Shown here in pieces: positions 44,885 through 56,066 of a stretch of DNA of 64,000 nucleotides (position 1 is its first letter; each line of letters starts with the position of its first letter). The position numbers and the translations under genes were made by a program. A model generated the notes under the pieces. That model had not been told where the DNA came from. It worked only from the letters and a program-made list of their open reading frames with translations, and searched no databases. The stretch is from Rheinheimera maricola (GTDB taxonomy: Bacteria; Pseudomonadota; Gammaproteobacteria; Enterobacterales; Alteromonadaceae): the NCBI RefSeq assembly GCF_016918075.2, contig NZ_JAERPS020000002.1:248001-312000 (forward strand). The letters run 5' to 3'.

Positions 44885-46088
44885 GCCGGCCACCACTGAT
44901 GGCATGCTTGCCTTTTAACCGCACTTCAAAATCTATCCGCAGCAACAGTGCCGCAGCGGCCAGCATAATAATTAAACTACTGCCGCCGGAGCTAACAAAC
45001 GGCAACGTCAGCCCCTTAGTGGGCAAGGCACCGGTAGCCACGCCAATATTCACCGCGGACTGAAAACCAATCCAAATTGCCAATGCATAAGCTAAAAAGC
45101 CGTGGAAACTTAAGTTTTTTGCCAAGGCCTTTTGCCCGATCCGTAGGGCACGGTAGACCAGCATAAACAGCAAGCTAAGCAATACCGTAACACCGATAAA
45201 ACCGGTTTCTTCGGCAATGACTGCCAGGATAAAATCGGTATGCGCTTCGGGCAGATATTCCAACTTCTGAATACTGTTGCCCAGACCTTGGCCAAACCAG
45301 CCGCCACGGCCAAATGCCATAAGCGATTGGGTTAGCTGGTAACCGCTACCAAAGGGATCAGCCCATGGGTCTAAAAATGCAGTGACCCGTTTCCAGCGAT
45401 ATTCGCTGTACACAATTAACACGGCTATCGCGGCCAGGCCGGTAAAAATAAGACAGAAAAATTGCCATAATTTAGCGCCAGCTAAAAACAACAACGCCAC
45501 AGCTGTGGCAAACATGACTATGACAGTGCCGAGATCCGGTTGCATTAGCAGCAGCACCGCAAAAGCAAATAGCACCAACAGTGGCTTAACGAAACCTTTT
45601 AAGTTTTCCCGCACTTCTTCATGGCGCCGCACTAAATAGCTGGACAGGTAAACAAAGAAAAACAATTTAGCCGGTTCTGCCGCTTGCAAACCAATGGGGC
45701 CAATAGCCAACCAGCGGGTACTACCGTTGACATTACGGCCAAATAACAACACGGCCACTAACAATGCTAATGCTGCAAACAGTAGTAACATATTGCTATT
45801 GTGCCACCACTGCACGGGTAAGTTCAGCACCACAATAGCGGCTGAAAAACCCAATGCCAGATACACCAGATGGCGAATGGTAAAGTGCAGTTCATTGTCA
45901 TACAAGCGCGATGCCACTGGCACTGAGGCGCTCGTTACCATCACTACACCAATAGCCAGGATCAATAACAATAACGTTAAAAATAACTTGTCGTAAGCGG
46001 CGCCATCATCGGCATTCCACCAATTACGCATGGCCTGTACCGGGCTTTGCATCGGGCTTGCGAACATGCGAAGTGCCAGCTGCTTCAT
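44877..46088 (-). CDS. ftsW: Septal peptidoglycan glycosyltransferase FtsW
   Basis: A 403-residue SEDS-family protein with about ten membrane helices. SEDS signatures are WAIG-type PIGLQAAEPAKL, LMQPDLGTV and GLTLPFVSSGGSS. It polymerises septal glycan with the FtsI transpeptidase. Start at 46088 overlaps the murD stop by 4 bases. Confidence 0.95.
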   Translation of the reverse strand: MKQLALRMFASPMQSPVQAMRNWWNADDGAAYDKLFLTLLLLILAIGVVMVTSASVPVASRLYDNELHFTIRHLVYLALGFSAAIVVLNLPVQWWHNSNMLLLFAALALLVAVLLFGRNVNGSTRWLAIGPIGLQAAEPAKLFFFVYLSSYLVRRHEEVRENLKGFVKPLLVLFAFAVLLLMQPDLGTVIVMFATAVALLFLAGAKLWQFFCLIFTGLAAIAVLIVYSEYRWKRVTAFLDPWADPFGSGYQLTQSLMAFGRGGWFGQGLGNSIQKLEYLPEAHTDFILAVIAEETGFIGVTVLLSLLFMLVYRALRIGQKALAKNLSFHGFLAYALAIWIGFQSAVNIGVATGALPTKGLTLPFVSSGGSSLIIMLAAAALLLRIDFEVRLKGKHAISGGRHE

Positions 46089-47425
46089 AGCACCTCCGCC
46101 TTTACCGCAGCGGCAAATTGCTCACCACGCTCAGCATAACTTTTAAACATATCCAGGCTGGCGCAGGCCGGTGACAGCAACACCATATCACCTGGCATAG
46201 CCAGCTTAGCCGCCACTTTAACCGCTTCGGCCAATGTTTTAACCTGAATACTGCCTTGTTTTAGGGCTGCTATTGCCGGGCCATCTTGCCCTAATGTAAT
46301 CAGTTGCTGTACATCTTGCTGCAGCACCGGGCCTAGCTCACTGACATCGGCACCTTTAGCGTCGCCACCAGCAATAAGAATGAGCTTACCGCTAACGGCA
46401 GGCCGCAGGCCGGCGATTGCCGCTTGCGTGGCGCCAATGTTGGTAGCCTTGGAATCATTAATCCAGCGGATACCTTTGCTATTTGTTACCAAACTGCAGC
46501 GATGGGCCAGCGCCACAAAGTGTTTAAGTGCAGTAATAAGGCCTTCACGGCTGGCGCCGGCGGCCAATGCCAACGCACAGGCTACCAGGGCATTGAACTC
46601 GTTATGAGCACCAAACAAGGTCATATCCGCTACTGGCAGTAATGGCTCACCAGCCACCTGTAGCCAGCGGTTCGCATCAATCAGCGTAATGCCGTAAGCC
46701 GAATCCGCCAGTTTAATACCTAGCGTTTGTTCGGCTTGTTGCGGTTCTGTTGCGCTGTCATCTAAGTTAAACACCGCCAGTTGCGTATGCTGGTACACCC
46801 GTTGTTTTGATGCAGCATAAGCGTTCATGTCACGATAGCGGTCAAGATGATCGGCACTGATGTTCAAAATAGTACTGGCGACACTGTGCAAACTAGAGGT
46901 GGTATCAAGCTGAAAACTGGATAGCTCTAATACCAAGACCTCGGTGTCAGTTTGCGCTATAGCATCCAGCACCGGTAAGCCAATATTACCGGCTGCCAGC
47001 GCTTTAATGCCGCTGCTTTTTAGCATGGCTTCCACTAACATGGTTACGGTAGATTTGCCATTTGAGCCGGTAATAGCAATAACAGGTTTGCTGTTAAAGC
47101 GGGCAAACAACTCCACATCACCCAACAACTCAACACCCTGTGCCACGGCAAAGCGCAAGGCCGGATGCGAAGGCGACAACCCTGGGCTGACGATAATCAT
47201 ATCCATCTTCGCTAAGCGATTGGCATCGAGCTCGCCAAGATAAATGCCGTCAACTTTTTCAGTTGCGATATGCTCAATACCGCTGGGCTTACTGCGACTG
47301 TCCATCAACACCGGCTTAACGCCCAGGCTCAGCAAAAAGCGCACCGTCGCCAGGCCCGATAGGCCCAAGCCAACTACGGCAATGCGTTTTTTCGCCAAAC
47401 TGTGCATTGTTGCACGCTGTGTCAT
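46085..47425 (-). CDS. murD: UDP-MurNAc-L-alanine--D-glutamate ligase
   Basis: A 446-residue Mur ligase that adds D-Glu. AVVGLGLSGLATVRF starts the domain and the ATP motif is TGSNGKSTVT. I chose the ATG at 47425 because GGAG lies 9 bases before it; an ATG at 47440 and one at 47407 are other options. It follows mraY by 17 bases. Confidence 0.95.
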   Translation of the reverse strand: MTQRATMHSLAKKRIAVVGLGLSGLATVRFLLSLGVKPVLMDSRSKPSGIEHIATEKVDGIYLGELDANRLAKMDMIIVSPGLSPSHPALRFAVAQGVELLGDVELFARFNSKPVIAITGSNGKSTVTMLVEAMLKSSGIKALAAGNIGLPVLDAIAQTDTEVLVLELSSFQLDTTSSLHSVASTILNISADHLDRYRDMNAYAASKQRVYQHTQLAVFNLDDSATEPQQAEQTLGIKLADSAYGITLIDANRWLQVAGEPLLPVADMTLFGAHNEFNALVACALALAAGASREGLITALKHFVALAHRCSLVTNSKGIRWINDSKATNIGATQAAIAGLRPAVSGKLILIAGGDAKGADVSELGPVLQQDVQQLITLGQDGPAIAALKQGSIQVKTLAEAVKVAAKLAMPGDMVLLSPACASLDMFKSYAERGEQFAAAVKAEVL

Positions 47426-47442
47426 GTCAGTCTGCTCCATGC

Positions 47443-48525
47443 TTAGCGCAACTTAAGGGTGGCTAAACCCACCAACACAAAGATGATCGACAATATCCAA
47501 AACCGCACTATTACCCGCGGCTCTGGCCAACCTTTTAATTCGTAATGATGGTGAATGGGTGCCATGCGGAAAATACGCTGACCACGCAACTTATATGAAC
47601 CCACCTGCAGGATTACCGACAACGTCTCCATTACAAATACGCCGCCCATAATAAACAACACGATTTCCTGACGTACTAAAATGGCAATAACGCCCAATAC
47701 CGCGCCCAGTGCTAATGAACCCACATCACCCATAAACACTTGTGCCGGGTAGGTATTAAACCAAAGAAAGCCTAAACCGGCGCCAACCAATGCCGCACAC
47801 ACCACCACCAGCTCACTGGCGTAAGGCAAATAGGGGATATTTAAGTAACCGGCAAAGTTAACGTTGCCGCTAACATAAGCGATAATGGCAAACGCGGCCG
47901 CGACCATAATAGTGGGTACTATTGCCAGCCCATCCAAGCCATCGGTTAGGTTAACCGCGTTGCTGGTGCCAACAATGACAAAATAACTCAGTGCCAAAAA
48001 TAACAAACCAAGCTGCGGCATCACATCTTTGATAAACGGCAGCAACAGCGCAGTTTCGGCTGGACGCTCTGCGGTGAAATATAAAAACGCCGCGGTAGCG
48101 ATAGCAAAAAGAGATTGCCAGAAATATTTCCAACGCGCGATTAAGCCTTTAGGGTCTTTGCGGATCACTTTGCGATAATCATCAACAAAGCCAATCCAGC
48201 CAAAACTGACCAGCACAAACAGTACCACCCAAACATATTTATTGTCTAAGTTGGCCCAAAGCAAGGTACTTATAAGCACAGCACCTAAAATTAACAAGCC
48301 GCCCATCGTCGGCGTGCCTTTTTTAGAGAAATGGCTTTCCGGCCCATCGCCACGTACTACCTGACCAATTTGCATGCGTTGCAAAGCCGCAATCAATTTT
48401 GGCCCCAGATACAGGCTTAACAGTAATGACGTTAAAATACCCAAAATGGCGCGAAACGTCAGATAACTGAATACATTAAAAAAACTAAAGTATTGCGTTA
48501 AATACTCGGCTAACCAAACTAGCAT
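47443..48525 (-). CDS. mraY: Phospho-MurNAc-pentapeptide translocase MraY
   Basis: A 360-residue polytopic membrane enzyme, the same length as in E. coli. It makes lipid I from UDP-MurNAc-pentapeptide. Conserved acidic loops are present ([28 protein letters not shown]) with [12 protein letters not shown] at 48525 has GGAG 8 bases before it and overlaps the murF end by 7 bases. Confidence 0.97.
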   Translation of the reverse strand: MLVWLAEYLTQYFSFFNVFSYLTFRAILGILTSLLLSLYLGPKLIAALQRMQIGQVVRGDGPESHFSKKGTPTMGGLLILGAVLISTLLWANLDNKYVWVVLFVLVSFGWIGFVDDYRKVIRKDPKGLIARWKYFWQSLFAIATAAFLYFTAERPAETALLLPFIKDVMPQLGLLFLALSYFVIVGTSNAVNLTDGLDGLAIVPTIMVAAAFAIIAYVSGNVNFAGYLNIPYLPYASELVVVCAALVGAGLGFLWFNTYPAQVFMGDVGSLALGAVLGVIAILVRQEIVLFIMGGVFVMETLSVILQVGSYKLRGQRIFRMAPIHHHYELKGWPEPRVIVRFWILSIIFVLVGLATLKLR

Positions 48526-49895
48526 GGGCTGCTCTCCTGCTGACATCTTTCTAGCAAGTCTTGCACGACTAACTCCATTTTCGCACTACGCGAGCCTTTC
48601 ACTAGCAGGGTGACTGCGGGTTGTTCTGCAATTATTGGCGTTAAACGCTGTAAAAGCGCCTGACGCGAGCTGAAATGTGCGCCTTGTCCATTGAACAAGT
48701 CACTCGCGCTCTGTGATAACACGCCAAGGGTGAACAACAGATTAATCCCCGACTTTTTTGCATATAAACCAATTTCTTCGTGGTACAAACGCGAATCCGC
48801 ACCCAGTTCTGCCATGTCGCCTAAAATCAACACCCGAAAGCCACTAAATGATGCTAACAAGTCAATGGCAGCTTTAACCGACTCAACATTGGCGTTATAG
48901 GTGTCATCGATCAGCCGCAATTGTGGCGTAACCAGCTTAACGTTAGTACGGCCTTTTACCGCAAGCATGTTAAGCAGCCCATTGGCAACATCATGCAGTG
49001 TCGCACCCACGGCAATACAGGCAGCGGCTGCGGCTAAGGCATTGGCTACATTGTGTTTTCCCGGAATGGTTAATTGCACGGCCTGTTTACCTGTTGGGCA
49101 AACAAGCTCAAAACCGGCGCAACCCTGGGAGTCGAGCACTATATTTTCTGCGTAGTAATCGGTCGTAATACTTGGCGAAAACTGAATTACGTGCAGCCCC
49201 TCGAGCCGGCGTAACCAGTAGTTACGATATTCACTGTCGGCAGGGATAATTGCCACACCAGCGCTACTTAAACCGTTAAATATTTCACCTTTGGCGCGGG
49301 CTACGCCGTATACATCGCCAAAACCCTCTAAATGTGACGGTGCCACGTTGGTAATAATGGCGACATCCGGCTTGGCCAGTGATGTAGTGTAAGCTATTTC
49401 GCCCTGATGGTTGGCACCAAGTTCAAGTACGGCGTAGTTATCCTGCTCAGTTAACCGCAGCATCGTTAAAGGCACGCCAATATCGTTATTAAAGTTACCC
49501 TGAGTGGCTAATACCTGGCCGCGCTGACTTAAAATTGCTGCCATCATTTCTTTTACGGTGGTTTTACCGGCACTGCCGGTAACCGCTATGGTTTTTGGCG
49601 CTAACCTGGCTTTTAGCGCTGCCGCCAGCTGCCCCAGTGCCAAACGGGTGTCGGGCACAATAATCTGTGTAATATCATCAGCAACCGGTTGCTCCAGTAC
49701 TACAGCAACCGCTCCCTTGGCTTTAACGTCAGTCACAAAGGCTGCCCCGTCAAAGTTCGGGCCTTTTAACGCGATAAACAAGGCACCGTTGCTAATAACA
49801 CGACTGTCAGTACTCACCGACGTGATCGTTTGGTCAGGCCCGTGTAGGGTGCCCGACAGGAAACTATTAATTTGCTGACAGCTTAAATTAATCAT
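48519..49895 (-). CDS. murF: UDP-MurNAc-tripeptide--D-Ala-D-Ala ligase
   Basis: A 458-residue Mur ligase that adds the D-Ala-D-Ala dipeptide made by Ddl. ATP motif [11 protein letters not shown], the [10 protein letters not shown] segment and ILGDMAELG are typical. Start overlaps the murE stop by 4 bases. Confidence 0.97.
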   Translation of the reverse strand: MINLSCQQINSFLSGTLHGPDQTITSVSTDSRVISNGALFIALKGPNFDGAAFVTDVKAKGAVAVVLEQPVADDITQIIVPDTRLALGQLAAALKARLAPKTIAVTGSAGKTTVKEMMAAILSQRGQVLATQGNFNNDIGVPLTMLRLTEQDNYAVLELGANHQGEIAYTTSLAKPDVAIITNVAPSHLEGFGDVYGVARAKGEIFNGLSSAGVAIIPADSEYRNYWLRRLEGLHVIQFSPSITTDYYAENIVLDSQGCAGFELVCPTGKQAVQLTIPGKHNVANALAAAAACIAVGATLHDVANGLLNMLAVKGRTNVKLVTPQLRLIDDTYNANVESVKAAIDLLASFSGFRVLILGDMAELGADSRLYHEEIGLYAKKSGINLLFTLGVLSQSASDLFNGQGAHFSSRQALLQRLTPIIAEQPAVTLLVKGSRSAKMELVVQDLLERCQQESSPC

Positions 49896-51349
49896 ATCGA
49901 CATCTCCGCCACCAGTTGTCGCATATAGCCGCGCTCGTCGTATTGCCGCTGCTCTGCACCAACAATTTGTATCGTTTCATGGCCTTTACCCGCCACCAAC
50001 ACAATATCGCCATCTTGCGCACTCACCAGCGCCAGCTTGATTGCCGTCTTGCGGTCTGGCTCAATACTATAATTGCCATCCGGACTCATCCCTGCCGCAA
50101 TATCATCACAAATGGCGATGACATCTTCAGAACGGGGGTTATCGGCTGTGATAATAATATGGTCGGCGTACAGCTCGGCCAACTGGCCCATTAACGGCCG
50201 TTTACCTTTATCGCGGTCGCCACCGCAGCCAAATACACACCACAGATGACCATCGCAGTGCGCGCGCAGTGCTTGCAGTGCTTGCTGCAACGCATCAGGG
50301 GTATGCGCATAATCAACCACCGCAACCACGTGGTGTGGAAACACAAACTGCTCCATACGACCCGGTACAGCAGTTAACCCAGTGGCAGCTTTGATTAGCT
50401 CAGGCAATGGATAACCCAACTGATGTAAAGCCGCGATGGCTGCCAGCACATTTTGAATATTAAACTCACCGAACAACGGCAGCCGCAGACTAAAATCCCC
50501 CTGCTCGCTACTTAAACGAAAACGACAACCATCTGGCAAGGCGATAACATCTGAGTAAGCTAAAAAGCGTTCGAATCCAACACAAGCGGCTGCCGTGCCA
50601 TACACGCGTAATGGGCTGATGCAACCTTGTGCCAGGCTGCGACCAAACTCATCTGACACATTAACAACCGCACTGTTGCTTTTGTTTTTTTCAAATAACA
50701 ACGCCTTTGCCGCGCCGTAGGCTGCCATGCTGCCATGATAATCCAGATGGTCGCGGGTCAAATTGGTGAACACTGCCACATCAAACTGCAGCCCATCAAC
50801 ACGCTGTTGTACCAACGCATGTGACGATACTTCCATCGCCACCAGCTGCACCTGCTGCTTAACAAAGCCAGCTAAAATACGTTGTAGCTCGACGAAATGC
50901 GGCGTCGTATTGGGTAACTCGGTAAGTTTCTGGTAGTAGCCATAACCCAAGGTGCCAATTACGGCTGCATCAATGCTAAGCAGCTCGGCTAATTGATTGA
51001 TAAAAAACGCAATGCTCGACTTACCATTAGTGCCGGTAATGCCGATAGACTTTAACTTCGTTGCTGGTTGGCCATAAAAATCAGCCACCAATTTTGGCAA
51101 CTGTTGTGTTAGCTGCGGCAACACCAACACCCGGCTGTCATGGTAATTGCCCTGATCGGTTAGTACTAACGCCGCGCCTTGCTCTATCGCTTGCGCAATA
51201 AACTGGCCGCCGTGTTGCTGTACACCGGCAATCGCCAAAAATACATCACCGGTACCCACCTTACGGCTGTCCAGTTGCAATTGCTCGACAACGAGATCCG
51301 CTGCGTTAATGCCATGACGGCCTAACCAATGTTTGACATTAACCGGCAT
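49892..51349 (-). CDS. murE: UDP-MurNAc-tripeptide synthetase MurE (meso-DAP adding)
   Basis: A 485-residue Mur ligase. ATP motif GITGTNGKSSI and the DNPRSED motif that selects meso-diaminopimelate are both present, so the wall is of the Gram-negative DAP type. Start overlaps the ftsI end by 11 bases. Confidence 0.97.
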   Translation of the reverse strand: MPVNVKHWLGRHGINAADLVVEQLQLDSRKVGTGDVFLAIAGVQQHGGQFIAQAIEQGAALVLTDQGNYHDSRVLVLPQLTQQLPKLVADFYGQPATKLKSIGITGTNGKSSIAFFINQLAELLSIDAAVIGTLGYGYYQKLTELPNTTPHFVELQRILAGFVKQQVQLVAMEVSSHALVQQRVDGLQFDVAVFTNLTRDHLDYHGSMAAYGAAKALLFEKNKSNSAVVNVSDEFGRSLAQGCISPLRVYGTAAACVGFERFLAYSDVIALPDGCRFRLSSEQGDFSLRLPLFGEFNIQNVLAAIAALHQLGYPLPELIKAATGLTAVPGRMEQFVFPHHVVAVVDYAHTPDALQQALQALRAHCDGHLWCVFGCGGDRDKGKRPLMGQLAELYADHIIITADNPRSEDVIAICDDIAAGMSPDGNYSIEPDRKTAIKLALVSAQDGDIVLVAGKGHETIQIVGAEQRQYDERGYMRQLVAEMSI

Positions 51350-53090
51350 TACTACCCCCTACCAATGCAGTAATTCTTGGCTGAGTGCTATCATCAGGCG
51401 GCAAGTTTAGTAGCTGTAGGCTGGCGCCCATAATATTGGCAAACACCGGTGCGGCAATTTCACCGCCGTGATAAAAATCACCTGCTGGCTCGTTAATCAC
51501 CACAACACAGGCCAGCCGTGGATTTGACACCGGGCCTACGCCAGCGAAAGATGCCACATAGTCGTCACCATAACCCCCGGCAATCGCCTTGCGCGCAGTG
51601 CCCGTTTTGCCACCAACCCGATAACCTTTAACCCGGGCCCGGGTTGCGGTACCACCAGGCAGAATATTGGCTTCCATCATTTCCAACATTGCAGCCGCAT
51701 GCTCAGGAGCCAGCACTTGCTCACCTGGATAAGCCTCGGTAGTTTTTAAAATACTCAGCGGCCGGTTAACACCACCATTAGCGATAGTGGCGTATACCTT
51801 GGCTAACTGCGCAGCCGTAACAGACAAGCCATAGCCAAAAGATAACGTTGCACGCTCAAAATCTGACCAGCGCCGACGATGGCTTAACATGCCGCTGCTT
51901 TCACCATTTAGCCCCATACCCGTATCAATGCCCAAGCCCATATTGCCGTACAGGCTTATGACATGTTCTACCGGAATATCCAGCACCAGCTTACTCACGC
52001 CAATATTGCTGGATTTTTGAATAATACCGGTCAGACTAAGGTCGTTATAATTATTGGCATCACGCACCCAACTACCGCCAATGCGCATATAACCGGGCGA
52101 GGTATTAACGGTTGCAGATAAAGTGGCCGAACCAAACTCCAACGCACTAAGCACCGCTAACGGCTTCATAGTAGAACCTGGCTCGAAGGTATCGGTAATA
52201 GCCCGGTTGCGAAACAAATATGCCGGCGCGTTCGACCGGTTGTTCGGGTTAAATGATGGGCTGTTAACCATCGCCAAAACTTCGCCCGTTAGTACATCGA
52301 CCACAATAGCGGAACCGGACGTCGCACCGTGCGATAACACCGCTTTTTTCAGTTCACGATAAGTTACCGATTGAATGCGCTGATCAATACTTAACTGCAA
52401 ATTGCCCGGAGCCTGTGCCTGGGCGCGCTCTAGCACTTCAATTTCGCGGCCCTTGGCGTCTTTACGAAAGACCTTATGCCCCGCAGTTCCGGTTAGCAGG
52501 TCGTTAAAACGTTTTTCAATGCCTTCCACCCCAACATCGTCGACATTGGTGAAACCCAGCAACTGAGCAGTCACCTCTGCCGCCGGATAATAGCGGCGTG
52601 ATTCCTGACGGAAGTATATTCCTGGCACCTTCAGTTTTTTTACGTACTCCACTACCGCCGGGTTTACCTGGCGCTGCAGGTAAACAAAACGCCGTTGCGT
52701 GTTGTCACCGACTTTTCCCAGCAATTGCGCCGGTGTCATCTGTAAAATGTCGGCCAGGGCATGCCAGCGCCGTTCGTCAGAGGCGGCATGGCGTTCTATA
52801 ACGACTTTAGGATCGGCCCAGATAGCCTCTACCGGCACACTAACGGCCAACTCTTCGCCATTACGATCGACAATCATACCGCGCAACACCGTGTCGGCTT
52901 CAACACGCAGGCTGCGCATATCGCCCTGGCTTACCAGCATGTCGGGCTCAATCACTTGCAACCAGGCCGCACGTACTACCAAGGCAGTAAATACTGCTGT
53001 CAGGCTAAGTAACACAAACGCAAAACGCCAGCTTAACACTGACGGCAAACTTCTGGCTCGCGCTTGCGGTGCTTTGTTCTGGCGGCTCAT
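51339..53090 (-). CDS. ftsI: Septal transpeptidase FtsI (PBP3)
   Basis: A 583-residue class B penicillin-binding protein: one N-terminal membrane helix (about 20-42), a pedestal domain, then the transpeptidase with STMK (nucleophile Ser in EPGSTMKPL), SSN (KSSNIGVSK) and KTGTA (GGKTGTARK). It crosslinks septal peptidoglycan with FtsW. Overlaps ftsL by 4 bases. Confidence 0.97.
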   Translation of the reverse strand: MSRQNKAPQARARSLPSVLSWRFAFVLLSLTAVFTALVVRAAWLQVIEPDMLVSQGDMRSLRVEADTVLRGMIVDRNGEELAVSVPVEAIWADPKVVIERHAASDERRWHALADILQMTPAQLLGKVGDNTQRRFVYLQRQVNPAVVEYVKKLKVPGIYFRQESRRYYPAAEVTAQLLGFTNVDDVGVEGIEKRFNDLLTGTAGHKVFRKDAKGREIEVLERAQAQAPGNLQLSIDQRIQSVTYRELKKAVLSHGATSGSAIVVDVLTGEVLAMVNSPSFNPNNRSNAPAYLFRNRAITDTFEPGSTMKPLAVLSALEFGSATLSATVNTSPGYMRIGGSWVRDANNYNDLSLTGIIQKSSNIGVSKLVLDIPVEHVISLYGNMGLGIDTGMGLNGESSGMLSHRRRWSDFERATLSFGYGLSVTAAQLAKVYATIANGGVNRPLSILKTTEAYPGEQVLAPEHAAAMLEMMEANILPGGTATRARVKGYRVGGKTGTARKAIAGGYGDDYVASFAGVGPVSNPRLACVVVINEPAGDFYHGGEIAAPVFANIMGASLQLLNLPPDDSTQPRITALVGGSNAG

Positions 53091-53395
53091 GGCAGTGCCA
53101 CCGCAACATCCTGCTCAGCAGCAGGGCGGACCATATTGAGCCGGTTACGGGCAATGTCTTCTACCCTGCTGTGCTCAGCTAACGCCCGCTGCTCCAGCAA
53201 CAGGTTACGCCATTCAATATCCAGGTGATCACGCTGCTGATACAACAGATCTTGCGCTATGGTCAGCTGACGATTTAAATGAGCAAAGTGCACCACCACT
53301 AGCGCTGAAGAGATACACGCCAACAGCAGTAGCACCTGCCACTTTTGCGCGCGCCAATCCTGGCTGATAAGGCGATGCAAGCTGATACTACTCAT
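53087..53395 (-). CDS. ftsL: Cell division protein FtsL
   Basis: A 102-residue bitopic protein with one membrane helix (about 20-38) and a leucine-rich periplasmic coiled coil ([19 protein letters not shown]). It is part of FtsQLB. The start lies 8 bases inside rsmH. Assigned mostly by size, shape and position. Confidence 0.92.
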   Translation of the reverse strand: MSSISLHRLISQDWRAQKWQVLLLLACISSALVVVHFAHLNRQLTIAQDLLYQQRDHLDIEWRNLLLEQRALAEHSRVEDIARNRLNMVRPAAEQDVAVALP

Positions 53396-54332
53396 GGCAC
53401 TGCTTCTGTGCGATGCGCAGTACAGCGCTTCTGGCTCGCGGGTTGGCAGCCAACTCTTGCTCTGACGGCATAATGGCTTTGCCCACCAACTTAAGCTCGG
53501 TGCGCTGGTTCATTTGCGCTGCGGTCAGCGGAATACCGCGTGGTACCGGCTCACCTTTTGAATAGCGACGCATAAACTGTTTTACCAGTCGGTCTTCTAA
53601 AGAGTGAAAACTGATCACCACTAAACGGCCACCAGGTTTTAACACCTGCATGGCAGCATGCAGCGCCTGATTAACCTGTTCCAGCTCGCTGTTAATGTAA
53701 ATACGGATGGCTTGAAAACTGCGTGTCGCCGGATGTTTTTTCTCTTTGTTGCTTTTAGGCACACTGTCGCTAATAAGCTTGGCCAATGCAGAAGTACGCG
53801 TAATAGCCTGCTCTGCACGGGCAGCAACGATAGCCTGGGCAATACGCCAGGCAAACTTTTCCTCACCGTACTCCCGCAAGACAAAGCTGATATCTTCCAC
53901 GTCGGCATGCGCTAGCCAGTCTGCCGCACTGATGCCACTGCTGGGGTCCATACGCATATCTAACGGACCGTCACGCATAAAACTGAAGCCGCGGTCGGCA
54001 TCGTCTAACTGTGGTGAAGATACGCCGAGGTCGAGTAAAATGCCGTCCAGCGCACCGGCAATATGCAGCTGCTCTGCTATGCTTGCCAGCGCCGCGAATG
54101 GGCTGTGCGTGATATGAAAGCGCGGGTCGGCCTGCAAGGCAGCAGCGGCGGCTATCGCGCTAGGGTCACGATCGATAGCAAATAAACGGCCTTTGGCACC
54201 CAGCAGCGCTAAAATCGCCCGGCTGTGGCCGCCACGGCCAAAAGTACCATCCAGGTAACAACCGTCAGGTGTTAAAGCTAGTCCGTCTAATGCTTCTTGC
54301 AGCAAGACAGATATATGGGCCGGTGCGTTCAT
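53388..54332 (-). CDS. rsmH: 16S rRNA (cytosine-1402-N4)-methyltransferase RsmH
   Basis: A 314-residue SAM-dependent methyltransferase (MraW). Motifs include [13 protein letters not shown], the SAM loop [11 protein letters not shown] and [13 protein letters not shown]. It methylates C1402 of 16S rRNA. The start directly abuts the mraZ stop. Confidence 0.97.
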   Translation of the reverse strand: MNAPAHISVLLQEALDGLALTPDGCYLDGTFGRGGHSRAILALLGAKGRLFAIDRDPSAIAAAAALQADPRFHITHSPFAALASIAEQLHIAGALDGILLDLGVSSPQLDDADRGFSFMRDGPLDMRMDPSSGISAADWLAHADVEDISFVLREYGEEKFAWRIAQAIVAARAEQAITRTSALAKLISDSVPKSNKEKKHPATRSFQAIRIYINSELEQVNQALHAAMQVLKPGGRLVVISFHSLEDRLVKQFMRRYSKGEPVPRGIPLTAAQMNQRTELKLVGKAIMPSEQELAANPRARSAVLRIAQKQCHE

Positions 54333-54797
54333 TTACAGTGCAAAGTCCTGTAATCGGTCTGACAATTCAACATCGCCAGCCTGAGCCTGTTCCAGCGCAA
54401 TATCTGCCGCTAAACGCTCATGCCAGGCGGTTTCATCCCAGATTTCAAATTTATTTAATTGGCCTACCAGACGGATACCCTTACTCAGGCCTGCGTGCTG
54501 ACGCAGCGATGCCGGCAGTAAAATACGGCCGCTTTTATCCATATCACAATCGGTGGCGTTACCCAGCAACACGCGCTGCAAGCGGCGCTCTTGCGGATTT
54601 AAGCTAGACAGACGTTTTAGTTTTTCTTCTATTTCTTCCCATTCCGCCAGCGGATAGAGCAACAGACAGGGGTCATGCAAATCAATTGTACAAATCAAAT
54701 GGCCCTGACAATCAGACAGCAGAAATTCGCGGTAGCGCGCGGGTAGCGCTAACCGTCCTTTCTCGTCCAACGTCAACGTAAATGAGCCACGAAACAT
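54333..54797 (-). CDS. mraZ: Transcriptional repressor MraZ
   Basis: A 154-residue protein with two SpoVT/AbrB-type half domains, each with the conserved DxxGR motif ([14 protein letters not shown] and [14 protein letters not shown]). MraZ binds repeated TGGGN boxes upstream of its own gene and represses the dcw operon. I chose the ATG at 54797 (AGGAAG 5 bases before). Boxes are visible 54-78 bases upstream. Confidence 0.96.
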   Translation of the reverse strand: MFRGSFTLTLDEKGRLALPARYREFLLSDCQGHLICTIDLHDPCLLLYPLAEWEEIEEKLKRLSSLNPQERRLQRVLLGNATDCDMDKSGRILLPASLRQHAGLSKGIRLVGQLNKFEIWDETAWHERLAADIALEQAQAGDVELSDRLQDFAL

Positions 54798-54850
54798 AAG
54801 CTTCCTGTGCAACTTATTTTTAAGCTTTATTTAGTAGGTAAACCAAAATG

Positions 54851-54875
54851 ATCCACTTTCACCCACAAATCCCCA
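54851..54875 (-). promoter_or_regulatory. MraZ operator (three boxes)
   Basis: On the minus strand the boxes TGGGG, TGGGT and TGGAT follow each other with exact 5-base spacers (ATTTG, GAAAG). MraZ is known to bind direct TGGGN repeats with this spacing. The boxes lie just downstream of the predicted transcription start. Confidence 0.85.
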
Positions 54876-54884
54876 CAACGATAC

Positions 54885-54914
54885 AGTTTAGGGTGCAGCT
54901 TTAACCATTGTCAA
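54885..54914 (-). promoter_or_regulatory. Promoter of the dcw cluster
   Basis: On the minus strand TTGACA (54914-54909) is followed after 18 bases by TAAACT (54890-54885). This sigma70-like pair would start transcription near 54878, at the edge of the MraZ boxes. Confidence 0.7.
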
Positions 54915-55169
54915 GGTAAAAACGGGGCGATTGATCGATTGTGATCTCAGTAAAAATAAGCTCTGCAGCAAAGGTTATGATTTTGGTGGGAAAAAGTGGA
55001 GACAGATCAAAAACGCTGCGAAACACTACTGCTTTTATGTACAGCACTTAACATAATGGCGCTTTTTTCAGCACTGGCTTGCCAACAAGGAATAAATTAT
55101 TCAATACTGAGTACAAGTATTAATAACAAATTCTTGCTGACTTCAGCAGCTGATGCAGGACAACGACTT

Positions 55170-56015
55170 ATGGTGTGTTTACTTAAAATCCGCGGCATGC
55201 TGCAACAGATGTCGGTGATTGAACGCAAATTGGCTGATTTTATTCTGGATAATGCGCATTTGTTAAGGGATTACTCCTCACAACAATTGGCCGATGCCGT
55301 TGGTACCAGTCAGTCGAGCGTAGTGAAATTTTGCCAGAAACTAGGGTATAAAGGCTACCCAGACCTAAAGCTTGCCGTAAATGAAGCCGTAATTACCGCC
55401 TCTACCTTAAACAGGGAAAACAGTGAGCAAAGTCAGGCACAGAATGATTTAGTCGGGCTGGTTGAACAATTTCAGTTTAGTTTACATAGCCATTTACGCG
55501 GTATTTTGGAGATTAACCCGGAGAAAACGCTATTAGATGTGGTAGACGGCTTGGCCCAAGCCGATAAAGTGCTTATCGCTGGCTTTGGTAAATCGGGCAT
55601 TGTGGCGCACGACATGCAATTTCGCTTACTACAGCTAGGCAAATTGGCCATAATGCACAGCGATCCTGCTATGGCGCTGCAGCTGGCCAGTACATTAAAT
55701 AGCGGCAGCATAATGTTGCTGGTATCGGAGTCTGGCCAAAATACTGACCTGTTGAAACTGGCGCGCTATGCTAAACAACGCCAGATCCGCCTTATTAGCC
55801 TAACCAGCTACAAAACCAATGCACTGAGCATGGCCGCCGATATCGCATTGTTTGCCTTGAGCGGCGATGAAAACGTGCGCATAAACCCAATCCTGGTGCA
55901 GCTTGCACAACAACACCTGTGTCATATTTTGTATTTGTTATTGTGTCAGCAGCAAAATAACGACCACCAGTTGGAAGCCATCAGCAAACTGCTAAATGTG
56001 TTGGAACAGCCCTAA
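55170..56015 (+). CDS. MurR/RpiR-family transcriptional regulator
   Basis: A 281-residue regulator with an N-terminal RpiR helix-turn-helix (MSVIERKLADFIL, SQQLADAVGTSQSSVVKFCQ) and a SIS sugar-phosphate-binding domain (VLIAGFGKSGIVAHDMQFRL, MLLVSESGQNTDLLKLARYA). In E. coli MurR responds to MurNAc-6-phosphate. I chose the ATG at 55170 (AGGA 9 bases before); the longer frame upstream adds no family sequence. Its place beside murein-peptide genes suggests that it controls them, but the ligand is unknown. The 372 bases from mraZ hold the dcw promoter and its own. Confidence 0.88.
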   Translation: MVCLLKIRGMLQQMSVIERKLADFILDNAHLLRDYSSQQLADAVGTSQSSVVKFCQKLGYKGYPDLKLAVNEAVITASTLNRENSEQSQAQNDLVGLVEQFQFSLHSHLRGILEINPEKTLLDVVDGLAQADKVLIAGFGKSGIVAHDMQFRLLQLGKLAIMHSDPAMALQLASTLNSGSIMLLVSESGQNTDLLKLARYAKQRQIRLISLTSYKTNALSMAADIALFALSGDENVRINPILVQLAQQHLCHILYLLLCQQQNNDHQLEAISKLLNVLEQP

Positions 56016-56066
56016 GCGTAAGCCTTGCAGCAGAAGCCAAGCGACAAGGGCTGCAACGTTACCGTG

